A stretch of 28,922 bases of DNA from JANNRA01 sp031401035 (GTDB taxonomy: Bacteria; Desulfobacterota; Binatia; HRBIN30; CADEER01): contig JANNRA010000177.1 in NCBI GenBank assembly GCA_031401035.1, forward strand, positions 1 to 28,922, written 5' to 3'. The number at the start of each line of letters is the position of its first letter. Position 1 is the first letter of the stretch. The notes under the pieces were generated by a model. It made no database searches. It had not been told where the DNA came from and worked only from the letters and a program-made list of their open reading frames with translations. A program made the translations under genes and the position numbers. This document shows positions 23,895-28,922 of the stretch, piece after piece.

Positions 23895-25271
23895 ATGTCG
23901 CAGTACGTTCCAGAGGCCGGCGCGTCGCCCGAGATCGAGCGCCGCGACCAGTTGATCGACGCCTTCGTCGCCACCTCGAAGCCGGCCGCGCAATGGCGCA
24001 TCGGCAGCGAGTACGAAAAGGTCGCGGTGCGCCGCGCCGACGGGCAGGCGGTGCCCTTCGACGGGCCGCAGGGCATCGAGCGACTGCTCATGGGCCTCGC
24101 CGACCGCTACGGCTGGGAGCCGCTCGAGGACGAGGGGCGCATCATCGCCCTGGCGGGTAGCAAGGCGTCGATCACCCTCGAGCCCGGCGGGCAGGTCGAG
24201 CTGAGCGGCGAGCTGTGCGACAGCGTGCACTGTGCCGCCGCCGAGTTCGCCGAGCACATCGACCAGATCGTCTCGGTCGGCGACTCGCTCGACATCGCCT
24301 TCCTCGGCCTCGGCATGCAGCCGTTGACGCGCGTGCCCGATTTTCAGCGTGTGCCGAAAAAGCGCTACGCGATTATGTGGCCGCACATGGCGCGCGTCGG
24401 CACGCTCGGGCAGCGGATGATGACGCAAACCGCCACCGTGCAGGTCAACCTCGACTACGCCAGCGAGGCCGACGCGATGCTCAAGCTGCGCGTCGCCATG
24501 GGTACGGCGTCGCTGTTCACGGCGATGTTCGCCAACTCGCCGCTCAGCGACGGCGACCTGAACGGCTACAAGACACTGCGCGGCCACATCTGGACCGACA
24601 CCGATCGCGCCCGCTGCGGCCTGCTGCCGTTCGTCTTCCGCGCCTCGGCCGGTTTCGAGGACTACGTCGACTGGGCGCTCGACGTGCCGATGTACTTCAT
24701 CGTCCGCGACGGCGCCTGGTCCGACATGACGGCGCTGACCTTCCGCCAGTTCCTGCGCGACGGGCATCGCGGCCAGCACGCGACGATGGCCGACTGGTCG
24801 GCGCACCTGACGACGCTGTTCCCCGAGGCGCGCCTGAAGGGCTACCTCGAGCTGCGCGGCGCCGACAGTCAGGCGCCGGAGTTGATGCTGGCGCTGCCGG
24901 CGCTGGCGAAGGGGCTGTTCTACGAAGCCGACTGCCTGCAGGCGGCGTGGGATCTCGTCAAGGCGTGGACCTGGGAGGAGCGCCTGACGCTGTGGCAGGA
25001 CGTCCACAAACAGGCCCTGCAGGCGCGCATCCGTCGCCACCCCCTGACCGACATCGCGCGCGAGCTGGTGGCGATCGGCGTCGAGGGCCTGCGCCGCCAG
25101 CGCGTGCTCGACGCGCGCGGCCAGGACGAGTCGATCTATCTCGAACGCCTCACGGAGCAGGTGGGCCTCGGCCGCTGTCCGGCCGACGCGCTGATCGAGA
25201 AGTGGCTCGGCGAATGGCACGGCGACATGCAGCGCCTGATCGCCGGGAGCTCCTACCGGATCGCGGCGTGA
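23895..25271 (+). CDS. gshA: Glutamate-cysteine ligase, plant/proteobacterial type
   Basis: The 458-residue enzyme joins glutamate and cysteine with ATP, the first step of glutathione synthesis. Recognisable GCS2-family segments are the glutamate-binding WRIGSEYEKVAV (N-terminal), LEPGGQVELSGE, TATVQVNLDYASEADAM, and the C-terminal RRHPLTDIARELVAIGVEGL. The length fits the plant-type branch. ATG 23895 (MSQYVPEAGASPEIE) has AGGATC upstream. An in-frame ATG at 23829 adds 22 low-complexity residues and lies over the divergent upstream gene. No gshB is in the window. The stop overlaps the next reading frame (GTGA). Confidence 0.92.
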   Translation: MSQYVPEAGASPEIERRDQLIDAFVATSKPAAQWRIGSEYEKVAVRRADGQAVPFDGPQGIERLLMGLADRYGWEPLEDEGRIIALAGSKASITLEPGGQVELSGELCDSVHCAAAEFAEHIDQIVSVGDSLDIAFLGLGMQPLTRVPDFQRVPKKRYAIMWPHMARVGTLGQRMMTQTATVQVNLDYASEADAMLKLRVAMGTASLFTAMFANSPLSDGDLNGYKTLRGHIWTDTDRARCGLLPFVFRASAGFEDYVDWALDVPMYFIVRDGAWSDMTALTFRQFLRDGHRGQHATMADWSAHLTTLFPEARLKGYLELRGADSQAPELMLALPALAKGLFYEADCLQAAWDLVKAWTWEERLTLWQDVHKQALQARIRRHPLTDIARELVAIGVEGLRRQRVLDARGQDESIYLERLTEQVGLGRCPADALIEKWLGEWHGDMQRLIAGSSYRIAA

Positions 25272-26404
25272 GCCGCCGCGCGTTCGCGCTGCCGCTCGCC
25301 GGCGTCGGCGCCGCGACGCTGCTCGCCTACGCCCCGGCGCTCTCGGCGTCGTTCCAGTTCGACGACTACGCGCGCCTGTTCGACAACCCGGCGCTGCCGG
25401 CCGGCGACTGGTGGACGGCGCTGCTGTGGCTCGGCGGCTCGCGCCTGCTGCCGTCGCTGACCCTGGCAGTGACGTATGTCGTGCAACGCTCGGCGGTGTT
25501 CGCCGGGCTGTTCAGCATCTGGGCGGTGGTCTGCTACCTGCGCGCCCGCATGCAATTCCCCAGCTGGGACCGCGGGCGTATCGCCCGCAGCGCAGCGCGC
25601 TACGCGGCGGGCGAGACGCCCGCGGTCCCAGCTCGCAGACTCCATGCGGCGACACGGTGGTATCTCGGCTCGCTCCTCCTCGCCGTCTGCGCCGTGCTCT
25701 CCAAAGAAAACGCCGTCTGCCTGCCGGTGCTGATCGTGCTGATCGAAGTGGTCGCCTTCGGCGGGCGGCCGTGGCGACGCCTGCTGCTGCGTGGCGCGCT
25801 CATCGTCGCGCTACTGCTTGTGCTGCCGCTCGGCTGGAAGGTGGCGACCTGGCGGCCGATGCTGCCCGGCCCGCAGCCGCCGTCGATCGGTGAGCGGTTG
25901 CGCGGCGCGCTCTTCGCCGCCGGCGACGGGGCGCCGGCGGCGAGGCCGCTGACCTACGCGCTCACCCAGTGCGTGGTGGTGCCGCGGTACTTCTCGCTGG
26001 TGGCGCTGCCGTGGCGGCTCAACGTCGACCACGACGTCCGGCTCGAATCCGCCCTGTCGCCGGCGGTCGCCGGCGGTGCGCTGTTGCTCGCTGCGTTGCT
26101 CGCCGCCGGCGTCGCCGTGGCGCGTCGCGCGCCGCTGCTCGGGCTCGGCGTGTTGTGGGTGTTCGCCGCCCTCGCCGTCGAGTCGAGCCTGCTGCCGATT
26201 CCCGACGTGATGATGGAGCACCGCATGGACTTGGCGATGCCGGGCGTCGCCCTGCTCGCCGCGCAGGCCGTAGCCTCGGGTCGCGCCCGGGCGCCGCGCA
26301 CGACGGCGGCGGCCGAGAATCTCGCCATCGCCCGCGAACAGCTGGGCCAGGCGCCGGACTTGCCTTGCGATCCTCAGCCCGCCCAGCCAGTGTACGAGCA
26401 ATGA
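25268..26404 (+). pseudogene. Decayed TMTC-like polytopic membrane protein with internal deletions and palindrome insertion
   Basis: The open frame (378 codons, GTG start overlapping the gshA stop) resembles the membrane domain of TMTC/glycosyltransferase-39-like TPR proteins: YAPALSASFQFDDY, VTYVVQRSAVFAGLF, LSKENAVCLPVLI and MMEHRMDLAMPGVALL. In family members the RPLLSLTFAL-like segment and VTYVVQRS are separated by roughly 80 residues containing two helices and an HPVQTE-like motif. Here they are joined directly at residues 63-70. The C-terminus jumps from the last helix to one TPR-like scrap (TAAAENLAIAREQLG) and ends. Residues 99-122 come from a palindromic repeat. The frame is intact, so a short protein may still be made, and I call it pseudogene-like by inference. 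The stop overlaps the next ATG by 4 bases. Confidence 0.55.
25562..25633. repeat. Interspersed palindromic repeat, copy B, in frame inside the TMTC-like gene
   Basis: Arms 25562-25588 (starts AGCTGGGACCGCGGGCG) and 25607-25633 are inverted copies, 27 bases with one mismatch, around an 18-base loop. The right arm is identical to 56-81 at the left end of the window. The 72-base unit is a multiple of three and leaves the frame open. Confidence 0.88.
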
Positions 26405-27258
26405 TCTCGACCGACGTTGCATCGGCGCCGCCCCGGCGCGGAAAGGGACCGTGGTTGGTAACGCTGTGCCTGCTCGGGCTCGGCGCCTGCCGATCCGAAC
26501 CGGCCGCCGCGCCCACCCCGACGGCGCTCGCGCCGACGGCGACGAACGTCACCACGACCGCGCCGGCGCGCGTCGGTGCCGGCGATCCGCCGTTGCTCGA
26601 GGCCGCCGCCGCCGGCGACGCCGCCGCCATGGCGCGACTGCTCGAGGGCGGCGCCGACGTCAACCTCGCCGACGGCGCCGGCCGGCACCCGTTGATGCTG
26701 GCGGCCGGTGAAGGCCACACGGCGGTGGCGCAGACGCTGCTCAGCCGCGGCGCGCAGGTCAACGCGGCCGACGAGACCGGCGCTACGGCGCTGCTGCGCG
26801 CCGCCATCGGCGGCCACCTGGCGGCGGTGAAGCTGCTGCTCGGCAACGGCGCCGACCCCAAACTGCACGACTCGCAGGGACTCTCGCCGCTCATCGCCGC
26901 CGCCCTGAAGGGCCACACGCCGGTGGTCGAGGCGCTCCTCGACGCTGGCGGCGACGCCAACGAGCGCACCCGGGACGGCTGGACGCCGCTGATGGCCGCC
27001 GCCAGCGAGGGACAAGCGGCGGCGGCCAAGGTGCTGCTCGCCCGCGGCGCGCAGGTCAACGCGACGCGGCCGGACGGCTGGACGCCACTCATGATCGCCG
27101 CCGACGACGACTACGTGGAGGTCGTCACCCTGCTGCTCGCCGCCGGCGCCGACAAGGCAGCCAAGAACGGCGACGGCGAGACGGCGCTCGACCTCGCCGA
27201 GTCGTGGGAGAACGAGGACACCATCGCCGTGCTGACACAGGGCGCCGCCAAGCCCTGA
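26401..27258 (+). CDS. Ankyrin-repeat lipoprotein
   Basis: The 285-residue protein has a lipoprotein signal (hydrophobic LVTLCLLG, lipobox LGAC with C30) and a low-complexity Ala/Thr/Pro linker (about 31-60). About seven ankyrin repeats follow from residue 62 to the end, with clear units such as DGWTPLMAAASEGQAAAAKVLLARGAQ. It should be a lipid-anchored periplasmic or membrane-surface binding protein. Its partner is not evident. ATG 26401 overlaps the preceding stop (ATGA), and the site-2 protease gene starts 9 bases after its stop. The tight linkage to a membrane protease gene suggests, but does not prove, a shared role. Confidence 0.9.
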   Translation: MISTDVASAPPRRGKGPWLVTLCLLGLGACRSEPAAAPTPTALAPTATNVTTTAPARVGAGDPPLLEAAAAGDAAAMARLLEGGADVNLADGAGRHPLMLAAGEGHTAVAQTLLSRGAQVNAADETGATALLRAAIGGHLAAVKLLLGNGADPKLHDSQGLSPLIAAALKGHTPVVEALLDAGGDANERTRDGWTPLMAAASEGQAAAAKVLLARGAQVNATRPDGWTPLMIAADDDYVEVVTLLLAAGADKAAKNGDGETALDLAESWENEDTIAVLTQGAAKP

Positions 27259-27267
27259 GAGCCGCGC

Positions 27268-28290
27268 GTGCCCGATCCGATCAGCCTGCGCACGCGGCCG
27301 ACGGCCGTTGGCGATCGTCTCCCCGACCACCTGGCGGTGCAGCGCCGGGCCGCTAAACCGCATCGCGGCCCCGGCCTGCACGTCGCCCTGTTCATCGCCA
27401 CGTTCGCCACCGCGGCGATCAGCAACGCGATGATGCAGGGGGTCGACGTCTTCTCCGACCCCGCCGGCATTGCCGCTGGCATGCCCTACGCCCTGGCGCT
27501 GGTGGCCATCCTGCTGGCGCACGAGATGGGCCACTACGTCCTGGCGCGCGTCCACGACGTCGACGCGACGCTGCCCTACTTCATCCCCGCCCCGCCGGGC
27601 ATCTTCTTCATCGGCACGCTCGGCGCCTTCATCCGCATGCGCAGCCTGCCGCGTGACCGGCGGGCGCTGTTCGACGTCGGCGCCGGCGGCCCGTGGGCGG
27701 GCATCGTCGCGGCGCTGCCGACGCTGGTCCTCGGTCTGGCGCTATCGGAGGTGCTGCCCGGCGACCCCGCTCACGAGGCGGGTCTGTTCCTCGGCGACTC
27801 CCTGCTTTTCCAGGGCCTCACCTGGCTGGTGCTCGGCGTCTCGAGCAGCGAGGCGACGATCATCCTGCATCCGATCGCGCTGGCCGGCTGGGTCGGACTC
27901 CTGGTCACGGCGCTCAACTTGTTGCCGATCGGCCAACTCGACGGCGGACACGTCGTATACGCCGCCTTCGGCGCGCGCTGGCACCGCTGGATCTCGCTCG
28001 GCACGCTGGTGTTCCTGATCGTCCTCGGCCTCGGCGGCGCGGCGACCTGGCTGGTGTGGGCGGCGCTGCTGACGTTGCTCGGCCTGCGCCATCCGCGCAT
28101 CGTCGACGTCGATACGCCGCTCGACGGGCGGCGGCGGCTCGGCGCCGTGGCGACGCTGCTGCTCTTCGTGCTGACGTTCATGCCCGAGCCGCTGTCCTTC
28201 AAGAGCCCGCTGCCGCCGATCGAGCGCGACCCTGACGCCATCCCGGTGCACGCGCCCGCGGTGCCGCGCCGCGGAGGCTCCTGGACGTGA
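27268..28290 (+). CDS. M50 family membrane metalloprotease (site-2-protease-like)
   Basis: The 340-residue polytopic protein has zinc motif H85-E-M-G-H89 and the second ligand motif in NLLPIGQLDGGH (D225 in LDGGH, 224-228). The segments IPAPPGIFFIGTLGAFIRMRS and DVGAGGPWAGIV are typical of the group related to plant EGY proteases and bacterial S2P-like enzymes. It should cleave a substrate within the membrane. No PDZ domain is present. GTG 27268 is the start, giving a cytoplasmic N-terminal stretch of about 35 residues before the first helix. The stop overlaps the dCMP deaminase start (GTGA). The substrate is unknown. Confidence 0.9.
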   Translation: MPDPISLRTRPTAVGDRLPDHLAVQRRAAKPHRGPGLHVALFIATFATAAISNAMMQGVDVFSDPAGIAAGMPYALALVAILLAHEMGHYVLARVHDVDATLPYFIPAPPGIFFIGTLGAFIRMRSLPRDRRALFDVGAGGPWAGIVAALPTLVLGLALSEVLPGDPAHEAGLFLGDSLLFQGLTWLVLGVSSSEATIILHPIALAGWVGLLVTALNLLPIGQLDGGHVVYAAFGARWHRWISLGTLVFLIVLGLGGAATWLVWAALLTLLGLRHPRIVDVDTPLDGRRRLGAVATLLLFVLTFMPEPLSFKSPLPPIERDPDAIPVHAPAVPRRGGSWT

Positions 28291-28763
28291 GCCCGCGGCC
28301 GAGCTGGGACGAGTACTTCATGACCATCACCCGCGAGGTGGCGGAACGCTCGACGTGCACGCGCGCCAAGGTCGGCGCCGTCATCGTGCGCGACCGCAGC
28401 ATCCTCGCCACCGGCTATAATGGCGCGCCCGCCGGGCTGCCGCACTGCCTCGACGTCGGCTGCCTCGTCTACCGCTCGCAGACCCCCGACGGCGGCGGCG
28501 AGGAGAACTGCTTCCGCACCATCCACGCCGAGATCAACGCCATCGCCCAGGCGGCGAAGAACGGCGTGGCGATCCGCGACGCGGCGATCTACATCACCCA
28601 CACGCCGTGCATCCACTGCTTCAAGGTGCTCCTCAACACTGGGACGACGCGCATCTGCTTCGCCACGCCGTACAAGCTCGAGACGCTGGCGGAGATGCGC
28701 GCGCACGCGCCGCAGGTGGAGTTGCTGCAGATCCCCTCACCCCGAGGGGATCCATACGGGTAG
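28287..28763 (+). CDS. dCMP deaminase / ComEB-like deaminase
   Basis: The 158-residue zinc deaminase converts dCMP to dUMP for thymidylate synthesis. Zinc and catalytic residues are H80-A-E82 and P107-C108-I-H-C111. The N-terminal half has TCTRAKVGAVIVRD and GYNGAPAGLPHC as in dCMP deaminases. GTG 28287 overlaps the M50 gene stop. The last residues (PSPRGDPYG) come from a GC-rich sequence with a CCCTC/GAGGG inverted repeat (28738-28752) that resembles the neighbouring intergenic repeat, so the natural C-terminus may have been altered slightly. It closes the tight + strand run that begins with gshA. Confidence 0.92.
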   Translation: MSPRPSWDEYFMTITREVAERSTCTRAKVGAVIVRDRSILATGYNGAPAGLPHCLDVGCLVYRSQTPDGGGEENCFRTIHAEINAIAQAAKNGVAIRDAAIYITHTPCIHCFKVLLNTGTTRICFATPYKLETLAEMRAHAPQVELLQIPSPRGDPYG

Positions 28764-28780
28764 CGCGGCGTGACACGGTC

Positions 28781-28815
28781 CCCTCTCCCGGCGGGAGAGG
28801 GTCAGGGTGAGGGAA
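28781..28815. repeat. CTCTCCC-GGGAGAG hairpin with GTCAGGGTGAGGG tail
   Basis: Nine-base arms 28781-28789 and 28793-28801 (CCCTCTCCC/GGGAGAGGG) enclose GGC, followed by TCAGGGTGAGGG. The tail, inverted, is found at the end of ctaA (22994-23008), and a degraded AGGGAGAGGGCGAG piece lies at 12897-12910 next to cinA. It probably ends transcription of the upstream run and looks like a dispersed intergenic repeat. Confidence 0.65.
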
Positions 28816-28834
28816 TCACAACCGGAGCCAGTCC

Positions 28835-28921
28835 CTACGGTTGCAGGCGCGCCACCTTCCAGCCGCGCGGCGTGCGCGTGAACACCTCGCGGTCGTGCAT
28901 GCGGAACGGCCGTTGCGTCCA
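28835..28921 (-). CDS. C-terminal end of a pyridoxamine 5'-phosphate oxidase-like protein (partial)
   Basis: The last 28 codons and TAG stop of a gene entering from the right are visible. The translation contains RPFRMHDREVFTR and ends GWKVARLQP. This matches the C-terminal pattern of PdxH-type oxidases (GRPSRLHDR, later GW, then RLAP), where the Arg and His bind pyridoxal phosphate. PdxH converts pyridoxine or pyridoxamine phosphate to pyridoxal phosphate. Only this tail can be seen, so the call depends on a short but characteristic motif. A related FMN-binding oxidase is possible. Confidence 0.6.
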   Translation of the reverse strand, partial: WTQRPFRMHDREVFTRTPRGWKVARLQP

Positions 28922-28922
28922 G

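Noticed and set aside
28738..28815. Short GC-rich palindromes as a CRISPR array
   Set aside because: There are no regularly spaced direct repeats with unique spacers, only one hairpin and a degenerate neighbour.

Overview
This is a GC-rich (about 70 %), gene-dense bacterial chromosome segment. An outer-membrane barrel protein, a periplasmic glucan-synthesis protein, heme A synthase and a PilT-type motor point to a Gram-negative aerobe. The gene style and the acyl-CoA genes would suit a deltaproteobacterial or Binatota-like lineage, but no rRNA is present and this placement is only an inference. No phage, integrase, transposase, CRISPR array, tRNA or rRNA gene was recognised.

Region 1 (1-10381, + strand) is a nitrate/nitrite module. 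An untranslated leader carries two tandem hairpins with A1/G4 hexanucleotide loops, the signature recognised by ANTAR antiterminators. It precedes a fused NirB-NirD nitrite reductase, a NarI-like membrane protein with a C-terminal CxxC pair, a NasA-type molybdopterin nitrate reductase without export signal, a four-cluster ferredoxin subunit, a Tat-type Rieske protein and a NarK transporter. These six genes overlap or nearly touch. An outer-membrane porin-like gene follows. The unusual point is the combination of a cytoplasmic nitrate reductase with membrane, ferredoxin and Rieske partners.

Region 2 (10481-15173, - strand) holds pilT with an altered Walker A motif, then recA, cinA and pgpA in the widely seen pgpA-cinA-recA order, and a small basic helix-turn-helix/coiled-coil protein.

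Region 3 (15365-20319) has an MmgE/PrpD family gene (+) facing a run of - strand genes: NUDIX hydrolase, acyl-CoA dehydrogenase, metallo-beta-lactamase-fold hydrolase and enoyl-CoA hydratase/isomerase. This looks like acyl-CoA breakdown.

Region 4 (20407-23753) contains opgG, a 53-residue membrane ORF and ctaA on +, converging on a TVP38/DedA-like membrane protein on -.

Region 5 (23895-28763, + strand) is a tight run: plant-type glutamate-cysteine ligase, a decayed TMTC-like membrane protein, an ankyrin lipoprotein, an M50 protease and dCMP deaminase. The end of a pyridoxamine-phosphate-oxidase-like gene enters from the right on the - strand.

Several long palindromic repeats are scattered through the window. 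Two lie inside open reading frames and keep them open, resembling protein-coding palindromic elements.
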